Assembly (NCBI GenBank): GCA_019261985.1
Contig: JAFAQY010000120.1
Span: 1 to 38,534, forward strand
Direction: 5' to 3'
DNA length: 38,534 bases
From: Bryobacterales bacterium
Lineage (GTDB): Bacteria; Acidobacteriota; Terriglobia; Bryobacterales; Bryobacteraceae
In this document: one piece after another, positions 14,877 through 23,481 of the stretch
How the letters are laid out: the number at the start of each line of letters is the position of its first letter
How positions within the stretch are numbered: position 1 is the first letter of the stretch
The notes under the pieces: model-generated
Databases searched by the model: none
What the model was told of the DNA's origin: nothing
The model's input: the letters and a program-made list of their open reading frames with translations, nothing else
Translations under genes and position numbers: made by a program

Positions 14877-16952
14877 ATGTCCGCTACCCTAACCTCCCCG
14901 CCTGGCCAGGGGGCCCTTAAACCACCCGTCGCGAAGATCGCGCCTAAATACATGACCGTCCACGGCGATGTGCGCGCGGACAATTACTTTTGGCTGCGCG
15001 ACCGCTCCGATCCGGACACCATCCCCTACCTGGAAGCGGAGAACAGCTATACCCAGGCCGTAATGAAGGACACAGAGGAGCTTCAATCCCGGCTATATGC
15101 GGAGATGCTCGGGCGGATCAAGCAGACGGACTTAAGTGTGCCCGTAAAGCGGGACGATTACTTTTATTACTCCCGCACCGAAGAGGGGAAGCAATATTCG
15201 ATCTATTGCCGCAAGCAGGGGTCGCTGGATGCGCCCGAGGAGGTTCTGCTGGATGCGAATGCAATGGCGGAAGGGCAGAAATATTTCCGCATCGGCGTAT
15301 ACGCGGCCAGTCCAAATCATGCTCTGCTGGCCTATTCGACGGATTTAACGGGCGATGAAGTATTTACGTTACGCGTGAAGAATCTTGCAACCGGCGATTT
15401 GCTGACGGATGAGATTCAGGGCACGTCGTATTCGCTGGAATGGGCGGGCGACAACGCGACCTTGTTCTACACGGTTCTCGACGAAGCGAAGCGCCCTTTC
15501 AAGGTCTTCCGCCATGCTCTGGGCGAGGCTTCAGACACGCTTGTCTACCATGAGCCCGACCGCCGGTTCGAAGTCGATTTGTCGAAGACTTCTAGCCGCG
15601 CGTTCATCCTTCTCACGAGCCGTAGCCCTCTGACCACGGAGATTCAATACTTGCCCTCGGACGATCCCCGGGGCTCTTTCCGGGTAGTGCTTCCGCGCGC
15701 TCACGAGATTGAGTACGACCTGACGCACCACGGCGATTCGTTTTTTATCCGCACCAACGATGGCGCCAAGACTTTCCGGCTGGTGAAAGCTCCGGTATCC
15801 ACTCCGCAAAAGGCGAATTGGAAAGAAGTGATCTCGGCTCGGCAGTCGGCCACGATTGAAGATGTAACGGCATTCGAAGACTACTTGGTGGTCGAGGAAC
15901 GGGAACTGGGATTACCGCGTATTCGCATTGAAAACCTGGTTAGCGGGCTGACACATTATGTCGGTTTCCCGGAGCCGGTTTACAGCGTCGGCCTCACCGG
16001 CAACGCTGAATTTTCTGTCAAAAAGCTCCGGTTCAGCTACACATCCCTGACCACCCCGACGTCGATTTTCGATTATGACATGGAGACGCGTGCAAGGGAA
16101 CTCAAAAAGCAGCAAGAGGTGCTGGGCGGCTACGATTCATCGCTGTACCAATCCGAGCGCATCTATGCAACCGCCCCGGACGGCGTAAAGGTGCCGGTTT
16201 CTCTCGTCTACAAAAAGGGTGTGCAAAAGGATGGCAGCGCGCCGATGCTGCTGTATGGCTATGGTGCTTATGGCCTCAGCATGGAGCCGGTCTTCAGTTC
16301 GGATCGTCTGAGCTTGGTGGATCGAGGCGTGATTTTTGCAATAGCTCACATACGCGGTGGAGGCGATTTGGGCAAGCCGTGGCATGAGGATGGGCGACTG
16401 CTGAACAAGAAAAACACATTTACCGATTTCATCGCCTGCGCCGAACATCTAATCGCGAACCGGTATACCCAGGCGGGCCGCCTCGCTATCGAGGGCCGCA
16501 GCGCGGGCGGGTTACTGATTGCCGCGGTGCTGAACATTCGTCCCGAACTTTTCGGCGTAGCACTCGCCGGCGTTCCATTCGTGGACGCAGTGAACACAAT
16601 GCTAGACGCGTCGCTACCCTTGACGGTTGGCGAATATGAGGAATGGGGCAATCCGGAAGACCGGATTTTTTACGATTACATAAAGTCCTATGCGCCGTAC
16701 GAGAATGTTGCGCCGAAAGCGTATCCCACTCTGCTGATCACCGCGGGTCTGAACGACCCTCGCGTGTCATACTGGGAGCCGGCGAAATGGGCGGCGAAAT
16801 TGCGCGCCGTTAAAACGGATACCAACCCGCTCCTGCTGAAGACGAACATGGGGAGCGGCCATTTCGGCGCTTCCGGACGTTACGAATACCTGAAAGAAAC
16901 CGCTTTCAATTACGCCTTTTTATTGAAAGCACTGAGTATCGAAAAATTATGA
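14877..16952 (+). CDS. ptrB: Oligopeptidase B-like S9A serine peptidase
   Basis: Cleaves short peptides, classically after basic residues. The 691-residue chain has an N-terminal seven-bladed propeller that filters substrates (about 90-420) and an alpha/beta-hydrolase C-terminal domain. The catalytic triad is Ser542 in GRSAGG, Asp627 in GLNDPRV and His662 in SGHFG. The segments YGYGAYG, HIRGGGDLGKPWHEDG and NDPRVSYWEPAKW are the oligopeptidase B signature rather than prolyl oligopeptidase. No signal peptide, so cytoplasmic. The Gly-Glu loop EYEEWGNPED is also typical. Its TGA overlaps the ATG of the next gene (ATGA), suggesting coupling. Confidence 0.93.
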   Translation: MSATLTSPPGQGALKPPVAKIAPKYMTVHGDVRADNYFWLRDRSDPDTIPYLEAENSYTQAVMKDTEELQSRLYAEMLGRIKQTDLSVPVKRDDYFYYSRTEEGKQYSIYCRKQGSLDAPEEVLLDANAMAEGQKYFRIGVYAASPNHALLAYSTDLTGDEVFTLRVKNLATGDLLTDEIQGTSYSLEWAGDNATLFYTVLDEAKRPFKVFRHALGEASDTLVYHEPDRRFEVDLSKTSSRAFILLTSRSPLTTEIQYLPSDDPRGSFRVVLPRAHEIEYDLTHHGDSFFIRTNDGAKTFRLVKAPVSTPQKANWKEVISARQSATIEDVTAFEDYLVVEERELGLPRIRIENLVSGLTHYVGFPEPVYSVGLTGNAEFSVKKLRFSYTSLTTPTSIFDYDMETRARELKKQQEVLGGYDSSLYQSERIYATAPDGVKVPVSLVYKKGVQKDGSAPMLLYGYGAYGLSMEPVFSSDRLSLVDRGVIFAIAHIRGGGDLGKPWHEDGRLLNKKNTFTDFIACAEHLIANRYTQAGRLAIEGRSAGGLLIAAVLNIRPELFGVALAGVPFVDAVNTMLDASLPLTVGEYEEWGNPEDRIFYDYIKSYAPYENVAPKAYPTLLITAGLNDPRVSYWEPAKWAAKLRAVKTDTNPLLLKTNMGSGHFGASGRYEYLKETAFNYAFLLKALSIEKL

Positions 16953-17251
16953 ACCCGCAAGCGCCCCCAACCAAAATTCAGCTCTCGAACACCGCGGATT
17001 ACCGCGAAGCATATGCCAACAGCGTACAAGTACGGGTTAGCCTCTGGGATTTCTTCCTGCTCTTCGGCACGATTAACCAGACCTCGCCCGAAAACGTGAT
17101 GATTGCGAACTATCAGGGTGTTTTCCTGAGCCCCCAGCAAGCAAAGGCTCTCGCGAATGTACTGACGCAGAACGTTACGCAGTACGAAGCCACATTCGGC
17201 GAAATCAAGCTGGAGCCGCAACCCGCGCAGTCGGCCAAAGTGATCCAGTAG
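16949..17251 (+). CDS. DUF3467 family protein
   Basis: A 100-residue cytoplasmic protein of the DUF3467 family, whose function is not established. Visible hallmarks are YANSVQVRVSLWDFFLLFG, INQTSPENVMIANYQGVFLSPQQAKALANVL and a C-terminal Gln/Pro-rich tail. It begins within the ptrB stop (4-bp overlap) and is followed 3 bp later by the glycosyltransferase gene, so it lies in the middle of a probable three-gene transcript. No catalytic residues can be identified. Confidence 0.85.
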   Translation: MNPQAPPTKIQLSNTADYREAYANSVQVRVSLWDFFLLFGTINQTSPENVMIANYQGVFLSPQQAKALANVLTQNVTQYEATFGEIKLEPQPAQSAKVIQ

Positions 17252-17254
17252 CGG

Positions 17255-18718
17255 ATGTCCGAGCTGGGCAAGGGACGGCCGTCGCCTTTGCTGTTTGCGG
17301 GCGTCGCGGCTCTGTTATTCCTTGTACACTCGCCGTACCTGAAGCTTCCATTTCACTGGGATGAGCTTGGCCAATTCGTCCCCGCCGCGCTCGATATCTA
17401 TCGCGAAGGGCGCTGGATTCCAGTCACGACCGTGCCTAATGTCCATCCGCCCGGAGTAATGGGAGTGCTGGCTTTGGTTTGGCGCATTTTCGGGTATTCG
17501 ATTCTTGTATCGCGAGTGACGATGCTAGCCATTGCCGCGTTGGGTGTCTGGCTTTGCTTCCGCCTGACGTTGCGGCTCTCTCACGCTGTTGAGCCGGCAT
17601 ATTTCGCGGCCCTGTTTCTTGTCGCGAGCCCGATTCTGTATACCCAGTCGATGATGGTGCTGCTGGATATGCCCGCCATGACGCTGACGCTGCTGGCCAT
17701 GTTACTGTTCTTGGACCAGCGCTACGCTCTCTGCGCCGGGGCGTGCATCGGGCTCGTGCTGGTGAAGGAGACATCGATTACAACGCCGGCGGTGTTCGCG
17801 TCCTGGCTTTGGTTCAAGGGGCGGCGGCGGGAAGCGCTGTATTTCGTGGCGCCGGCGGCGGCGCTGGCGATGTGGCTGTTCGCGCTTCGCCAATCCACCG
17901 GTCATTGGCTCGGCAATGAGGAGTTCGCGCAATATAACGTGACTTCGGCGCTCGATCCGCTCCATATCGCATTCGCTTTTGCGTCCCGAACCTGGTTTCT
18001 ATTTGTGTCGGACGGCCACTGGATAGGGACCGTGGCTCTATTGCTCGGTTGGCGATTGCTGCGGAGCCCGGAATGGAATCTTGCCTTGACGGTGGGGCTG
18101 GCGCAGGTAATCATCGTCACGGTTTTCGGGGGAGCGGAGCTGGAACGCTATTTGGTCCCGGTTCTGCCGGTCCTGTATGCCGCCATGGCGACCGCGGCGT
18201 TAGTATACAGGCAGCGCTGGCGATGGATTTCGGCTGTTGCCATGCTGGCTTTTCTAGTGGCCGGATGGTTTTGGAATGCGCCATATCCGCGTCCTTACGA
18301 AGACAACCTCGACATGGTGAACTTCGTGAGAACGAATCAGGATGCCGCGCAGTATTTGGAAGAGCATTACCCGAACGCCCGCGTTGCCAGCGCCTGGCCG
18401 TTCACGGCCGCGCTTCGTCATCCGGAGTTCGGGTATGTGAGGCGAAGTATGAATGTTCTGGAGGCGCCGGGGCTACACTTGGCTGAACTAAAGGCGCTAG
18501 GCCGAGAAAATTTCGATATCGCCGTGATCTTCACGAATAAACCGCCAAGCCGTGGAAGGCTGTTGAATTTGCCGCTATTACGGCGTTTTGTACGGCATTA
18601 CTACGACTTTGCGCCGCAGGCAACACGCGAGGAGATTCGCACTGGGCTAGGATTCGTTCCGGTTCGGCGCTGGCAGCGTGGGGATCAGTGGATTGAGATC
18701 TACGCGCCGGAGCGGTGA
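17255..18718 (+). CDS. Membrane glycosyltransferase of the PMT/ArnT (GT39-like, GT-C) type
   Basis: A 487-residue integral membrane protein with about ten hydrophobic segments in the first two thirds and a soluble C-terminal part. The first external loop contains FHWDELGQF, the Asp-Glu pair that is catalytic in GT-C enzymes such as PMT and ArnT, just after TM1. Further along it has the usual NVHPPG motif and LDMPAMTL. Such enzymes transfer a sugar from a polyprenyl-phosphate donor to protein, lipid or glycan on the outer face of the membrane; acceptor and donor are unknown. It starts 3 bp after the DUF3467 gene. The following gene is a broken relative. Confidence 0.85.
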   Translation: MSELGKGRPSPLLFAGVAALLFLVHSPYLKLPFHWDELGQFVPAALDIYREGRWIPVTTVPNVHPPGVMGVLALVWRIFGYSILVSRVTMLAIAALGVWLCFRLTLRLSHAVEPAYFAALFLVASPILYTQSMMVLLDMPAMTLTLLAMLLFLDQRYALCAGACIGLVLVKETSITTPAVFASWLWFKGRRREALYFVAPAAALAMWLFALRQSTGHWLGNEEFAQYNVTSALDPLHIAFAFASRTWFLFVSDGHWIGTVALLLGWRLLRSPEWNLALTVGLAQVIIVTVFGGAELERYLVPVLPVLYAAMATAALVYRQRWRWISAVAMLAFLVAGWFWNAPYPRPYEDNLDMVNFVRTNQDAAQYLEEHYPNARVASAWPFTAALRHPEFGYVRRSMNVLEAPGLHLAELKALGRENFDIAVIFTNKPPSRGRLLNLPLLRRFVRHYYDFAPQATREEIRTGLGFVPVRRWQRGDQWIEIYAPER

Positions 18719-18781
18719 GTGCGCCTCCCGAATCGAATGCATTGATTCATCGCAATACAATAGCTGCGCTAGAATCGACCA

Positions 18782-20234
18782 ATGCGACGGGCCGCCCACG
18801 CGCTGCTGGCAATCCTTTTTGCCGTCTGCGTCTACCGCGCGTTCACACAATCTCTTGTCCACGATGAAGCACTGACGAATGAACTGTACGTCCTCGGACC
18901 ACTGAATGACGTATTTCACTCCTACACGGCTAATCATCATTTCTTGAACAGCATTCTTATGCGAATATCCGCGGCGATATTCGGCGATTCCGAGTGGGCC
19001 CTGCGCCTGCCCGCGCTAGGCGGAGCCGTGCTCTACTTCATTGCCATCTACCGTCTTGCACTCACTGCCTTCGGCGAAAGCATTTTCTTCTTTGTCGCCA
19101 TCGCGCTGCTCTCGCTCAATCCTTTCGTTTTGGATTTTATGGTGGCCGCACGAGGGTACGGAATGGCGCTCGCATTCCTGATGTTCGCGTTGGCCGTTCT
19201 GCTGGAGATGTTTGAATTCAAGCCAACCAGCCGTCAAAAGATCGCATGGGCGGGAGCGTGCGTGGCGCTGTCGCCGGCCGCAAATTTGATTTTCCTGCTG
19301 CCCGCCGCCGCTTTGGCCGGCTTGGCAGTGTTCGCGCTTTACAATCGCTCGCGGCCCGAACCCGCGCCCACAAACTATCGAGACAAACGTAGGGCGAAAA
19401 AGCAGCAGAGGGAGCCCGCTTATTGGGCGTGGTTTTTGGCGCCGATTGGCGCGATCGCATCGCTGTTTATTGTGCTTGCACCCTGACGCCATTCGCCTGG
19501 AGAATCTTTACACAGGCGTGACCACAATTTGAGGCAGCCATCGCAGCATGGCGACGGTAGCCCTCCTACATTCGGGTCCGCTGCGAAAAATCGGCACGAT
19601 GAATTCGATTCGCGACGCGGCTGCGTTTGTTTTTGGACCGCTGACCGTTGCGGCCGCATTCGCGGTCGGCATCGTCCGGCGCAACAAAACGTTGTTGTGG
19701 ACCAGCGCGCCTCTTGTCTTCGCGTCGGCGGCATTGGTTTTCTCGCATTTTGTTTTCGGTCGCCCTTACCCGGAAGATCGCACCGGCATCTACTTCGCCC
19801 CGCTCGCCTGTGTATCGCTAGTAAGCCTCGCGTATTGGGCCAAGGATGTGAGCAAAGCTGCGTCCGCCGCACTTTGTGGAGTAGGCGCACTCCTGATTTT
19901 GTGTTTTGTTACCGAATTCAATGTGCGGAAATTCTGGGTTTGGGAATACGACGCTGACACTCGAACCATAGCCAATTACATCGCCGGCCACCGCGATCCA
20001 ACCGCCAACACTGTTCAAGTCGGCGGGTCCTGGCAGCTAACGGAGTCGATGTATTACTACCTGATCCGCAACCGCTGGGAATGGATGCAAATCGAGCGGC
20101 GTCCGCCCGAGCCGGGCTATAGCTCCTATGCCCTGCTACCGCAAGATGAATCCGCGATTAAAGCCTTTGGATTAAAGGTGGTGTATGTCGGACCCGTATC
20201 CGGAAGTATTCTGGCCGTGCCCGCGGGCCACTAG
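18782..20234 (+). pseudogene. Second GT39-like glycosyltransferase, broken by a frameshift and a stop
   Basis: The N-terminal part (18782-19486) reads MRRAAHALLAILFAVCVYRAF, then the catalytic-type SLVHDEALTNELY and several membrane helices, and stops at TGA 19484-19486 (FIVLAP*). In a different frame the sequence continues seamlessly: DAIRLENLYTGVTTI, then a TGA at 19530-19532, then GSHRSMATVALLHSGPL and the remaining helices to TAG at 20234. So one base gained or lost near 19480 plus one nonsense codon (probably TGG to TGA, Trp expected) separates the halves. If restored, the protein would be ~480 residues, like the intact upstream gene. A downstream reading from ATG 19548 (228 residues) lacks the catalytic loop. 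Two independent lesions favour a real pseudogene over a single sequencing error. It ends overlapping the convergent glpX stop (CTAG). Confidence 0.8.
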
Positions 20235-21256
20235 TACAGCCGCACCCCGAGCCGTCCCGGCTCTTTGAACATGTGTACGGTGTCGACGAAACGGACTTCA
20301 CGGGAAGAGTAGGTCATAGCCAGCGTGTGGGTGCGACAGCCGTCGCCGAAGAAGCGGACACCGTGGAGGAGAGCGCCCTCGGTTACGCCCGACGCAACGA
20401 ACACAATCTGTTCACCGGGAGCGAGGTCGCGGGCGGTATAGATCCGCTTTCCGTCGCGAATGCCCATGCGCTCAATGCGTGCTTCGAGCTCGGGCGTGTT
20501 CACCACCAAACGGGCGACCATTTCTCCGGAGAGGCATCGGAGCGCGGCCGCGGTCAGCACGCCTTCCGGGGCGCCACCGGTTCCAAAGACTGCGTCGACC
20601 CCGGCGCCTCGCACGGCCGCCGCGATACCCGCGGACAGATCGCCATCGGGAATCAGCCGAATCCGCGCTCCCGCGGTACGGATTTGGGAAATCAGCTCCT
20701 GATGGCGCGGACGATCCAACACCATCACGACCAAATCTTTTACTTGGCGGTCGAGACAATGCGCGATGGCCTTCAGGTTGTACTTGACGGGAGCATCGAT
20801 GTCGAGAGCATCGCGGCACGCTGGCCCAGCGATGATTTTTTGCATGTAGCAATCAGGCGCGTGGAGTAGCCCGCCCGGCTCGGATGCGGCCAGCACTACG
20901 ATTGAGTTCGCCGTTCCGGTGGCGCAGAGGTTGGTTCCCTCCAAAGGATCGACTGCAATGGAGACACGGGGAAACTCGACGCCGGGCGGCGGCGTGGCGC
21001 CTACCTGCTCGCCGATATAGAGCATGGGCGCTTCATCGCGCTCACCCTCGCCGATGACGATGGTCCCCGCCATCTCTACGGCTTCAAAAGCGTGCCGCAT
21101 GGCTTGCACGGCAGCCTGATCCGAAGCCTCGGCATTGCCTTGGCCCATGGTGCGGGCGGAAGCGATCGAGGCTTCTTCCGCGACGTGAATAAAATCCCCG
21201 AGCAGATCGCGCTCGATCCGGCTAGCGGATTTGGTTTGTTGTTTCGGTGCGCTCAT
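20231..21256 (-). CDS. glpX: Class II fructose-1,6-bisphosphatase (GlpX)
   Basis: Hydrolyses fructose-1,6-bisphosphate to fructose-6-phosphate in gluconeogenesis, in the cytoplasm with Mn or Mg. 341 residues, normal for the class. Metal-binding motifs are [16 protein letters not shown] and VDPLEGT, followed by the GlpX-typical [14 protein letters not shown] and [22 protein letters not shown]. Some bacterial members also hydrolyse sedoheptulose-1,7-bisphosphate; no Calvin cycle genes are nearby, so this is not suggested. Convergent with the broken glycosyltransferase and monocistronic. Confidence 0.95.
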   Translation of the reverse strand: MSAPKQQTKSASRIERDLLGDFIHVAEEASIASARTMGQGNAEASDQAAVQAMRHAFEAVEMAGTIVIGEGERDEAPMLYIGEQVGATPPPGVEFPRVSIAVDPLEGTNLCATGTANSIVVLAASEPGGLLHAPDCYMQKIIAGPACRDALDIDAPVKYNLKAIAHCLDRQVKDLVVMVLDRPRHQELISQIRTAGARIRLIPDGDLSAGIAAAVRGAGVDAVFGTGGAPEGVLTAAALRCLSGEMVARLVVNTPELEARIERMGIRDGKRIYTARDLAPGEQIVFVASGVTEGALLHGVRFFGDGCRTHTLAMTYSSREVRFVDTVHMFKEPGRLGVRLY

Positions 21257-21404
21257 ACCGATGGCCCATCTTATCAGAGCGTTAAGCCGGTCGCTGTGTA
21301 AACTCTGCGCAAGGGCGTGCGACCGGATCGTGAAAGCCGAGCGCAGCTAGTACGCCAGGCCGAGCCGCGACCGCAAGGGAGCGGTGTTTGAGGTATTTCT
21401 CTAC

Positions 21405-21448
21405 CGGCTCGGTATCGGCTAGATCGCGGCTCGGTGTCGGCTATCCGG
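21405..21448. repeat. Two-copy 22-bp tandem repeat in the glpX-metallophosphoesterase gap
   Basis: Copies CGGCTCGGTATCGGCTA (21405-21421) and CGGCTCGGTGTCGGCTA (21427-21443) differ at one base and are spaced by exactly 22 bp. The divergent 264-bp gap also holds GCCGAGCCGCGACCG-type sequence at 21360-21385 and an imperfect hairpin (CTGCGCA / TGCGCAG, 21477-21498). The arrangement could be a regulatory site, but nothing identifies the binder. Confidence 0.35.
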
Positions 21449-21520
21449 TTGTCCCCACCTCCATGTCGTACACCCTCTGCGCAACAAATTGTGCGCAGCT
21501 TTTCCGGGGCTGCCGATAAG

Positions 21521-22708
21521 ATGGAGAAAGAGCATCCGCTCGCTATGTTCTCGAGCCGTTATCTTCCGGACGTTCTAGTTGTGTCGGCGATCTGCCTCAT
21601 TCAGATGGCTGCGGTTATCGCTTTCCTTTGGCCACCGGAGCGGCGCAGAAATTACACGCTGTGGCTCAAAGTCTTGGCGGCTTGGGTAGCGTCCATGGCG
21701 GTTGTGTCACTCGGATTTATGTTTCGATTCCGCCGGGTGCAGCACTTTTTCCCCCATGCATGGTCGAACTGGATCCAAGGTCTAGCAATTCTGTGGTCGA
21801 TGGTTTCGGTTCTGATGATCGCGGCGTGGGCGGTTTCGACCCTGCTTATTACGCGGCGAATCGAGCATAGCCCTTCGCGGCGCGCGTTTCTCCAGGCGGC
21901 GAATGCCGCCGTTCTCGCCGTGCCGATCGCAGTGACCGGATATGGGACCTTCATCCAGCGCTACAATCTCAGGGTCCGCGAGCAGAAAATCGAGATCCCC
22001 GGTCTCGCTCCCGACCTGAACGGCCTGACGATCGCGCAGTTGACGGATATTCACCTCAGTCCTTTTTTGAGTGGGCGGGAGCTAAAGAGGGCCGTGGACA
22101 TGGCGAACGAAACGCGGCCTCACGTGACACTGGTCACCGGAGACCTGATCAGCTCATACGGCGACCCTTTGGATGAATGCCTTGATCTGTTGTCTGAGCT
22201 TCGTTCCGACGCGGGCACGTTCGGCTGCATGGGCAATCATGAGCTGATTGCCGCAAGCGAAAACTACACAAAAGAACGCGGAGCACGCCTGGGCATGCGC
22301 TTTCTCCGGCACGAGGCCGCGCTGCTAAAATTCGGCAGCGCCACGTTAAATCTTGCGGGAGTCGATTATCAGCGCATGAGCGCGCGGCGGTATCTTCCGG
22401 GGGCGGAACGCCTGGTTGCGCCGGGAGCTTTCAATGTTCTGCTTTCCCATAACCCGAATGTTTTCCCGGTGGCCGTCCGCAAAGGATTCCCACTAACGAT
22501 CGCAGGCCACACACATGGCGGCCAAGTGCGGGTGGAGCTTCTGGGCGAGGATTTGAACGTCGCTCGTTTTTTCACTCCGTATGTCGACGGCATGTACCGG
22601 ATCGGCGATGCGGCGATCTTTGTTTCACGAGGAATCGGCACCATCGGGCTGCCGACACGTCTGGGTGCTCCGCCGGAAGTCGCCCTACTGAAACTGTGCC
22701 GTACCTGA
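21521..22708 (+). CDS. Membrane-anchored metallophosphoesterase (YkuE-like)
   Basis: A calcineurin-like phosphoesterase joined to an N-terminal membrane domain. The first ~120 residues contain three or four hydrophobic helices. A further hydrophobic segment is preceded by SPSRRAFLQ, which resembles a twin-arginine motif. The ~260-residue enzyme domain has every family motif: LTDIHLS, TGDLI, GCMGNHE, LSHNP and AGHTHGGQ. Relatives act on phospholipid- or nucleotide-linked substrates (for example UDP-diacylglucosamine hydrolysis or cell-wall lipid turnover); the substrate here is unknown. I chose the ATG at 21521; a GTG at 21434 and an ATG at 21545 are alternatives. The end overlaps the start of the next gene by 13 bp. 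Confidence 0.85.
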   Translation: MEKEHPLAMFSSRYLPDVLVVSAICLIQMAAVIAFLWPPERRRNYTLWLKVLAAWVASMAVVSLGFMFRFRRVQHFFPHAWSNWIQGLAILWSMVSVLMIAAWAVSTLLITRRIEHSPSRRAFLQAANAAVLAVPIAVTGYGTFIQRYNLRVREQKIEIPGLAPDLNGLTIAQLTDIHLSPFLSGRELKRAVDMANETRPHVTLVTGDLISSYGDPLDECLDLLSELRSDAGTFGCMGNHELIAASENYTKERGARLGMRFLRHEAALLKFGSATLNLAGVDYQRMSARRYLPGAERLVAPGAFNVLLSHNPNVFPVAVRKGFPLTIAGHTHGGQVRVELLGEDLNVARFFTPYVDGMYRIGDAAIFVSRGIGTIGLPTRLGAPPEVALLKLCRT

Positions 22709-23430
22709 TCCTCAGCGACGTCCACGCCAACCGCGAAGCACTTGAAGCTGTCATCCGGGATGCCGAAGGCCGGTACGACCAAATCCTCTGCCTGGGCGAT
22801 CTGGTGGGCTACGGAGCGGACCCGAATCATATCGTCGACTGGGTGCGCCAGAACGCGAACAATGTGATCCGGGGAAATCATGACAAAGTGTGCGTCGATA
22901 TCGAAAGCATTGGAGATTACAATCCCGCCGCGCAGGCCTCGGCGGAGTGGACTCAGGCCGTGCTCACGCAGGAAAACAGCAGCTATTTAAGAAATCTTGC
23001 GCGCGGACCGCTGCGAGTGAACGGCTTCGATCTGGTGCACGGCTCGCCACTCGATGAAGACGACTATTTGATCAGCCCCGGTGACGTCGCTCCTCTGCGC
23101 GGAGTGCTGGACGCGCGAGTCACATTTTTCGGCCACACGCATATTCAAGGAGGTTTCCTGCTCGCACGGGGCGGCATCCGCAGGCTTTTACCAGGATGGG
23201 CGATGGACGAAACCCTGACCATCGAACCGGATCATTACTATATGCTGAACCCCGGCTCCGTGGGGCAGCCACGCGATATGGATCCTCGCGCCGCATATGC
23301 GATCTACACGCCGGAAAATCGCACGATTGAATTCCGCCGGGCGCACTACGACATCGCCCGCGCGGCGCAGAAGATTCTAGACGCGGGGTTACCCACCAGG
23401 CTCGCCGCAAGATTGTACGAAGGGGCTTGA
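22696..23430 (+). CDS. Cytoplasmic calcineurin-like metallophosphoesterase
   Basis: A 244-residue soluble phosphoesterase with motifs ILSDVHAN, CLGDLVGYGADP, IRGNHD, LVHGSP and FFGHTHIQGG, and the C-terminal LNPGSVGQPRD. These are the marks of the diadenosine tetraphosphatase/YfcE-like group, often annotated only as phosphodiesterase. The GTG start lies inside the end of the upstream membrane-bound phosphoesterase (13-bp overlap), so the two unrelated-length phosphoesterases are co-translated. There is no signal peptide. Substrate unknown. Confidence 0.88.
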   Translation: MPYLILSDVHANREALEAVIRDAEGRYDQILCLGDLVGYGADPNHIVDWVRQNANNVIRGNHDKVCVDIESIGDYNPAAQASAEWTQAVLTQENSSYLRNLARGPLRVNGFDLVHGSPLDEDDYLISPGDVAPLRGVLDARVTFFGHTHIQGGFLLARGGIRRLLPGWAMDETLTIEPDHYYMLNPGSVGQPRDMDPRAAYAIYTPENRTIEFRRAHYDIARAAQKILDAGLPTRLAARLYEGA

Positions 23431-23481
23431 GGGCAGACTTACGAACGATGACGATGCCCCGCGCGCGAGACTACCAAGGGA

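Noticed and set aside
19548-20234. Treating the 228-codon frame as an independent gene
   Set aside because: It is the C-terminal half of the broken glycosyltransferase, with family sequence before its ATG in the same frame.
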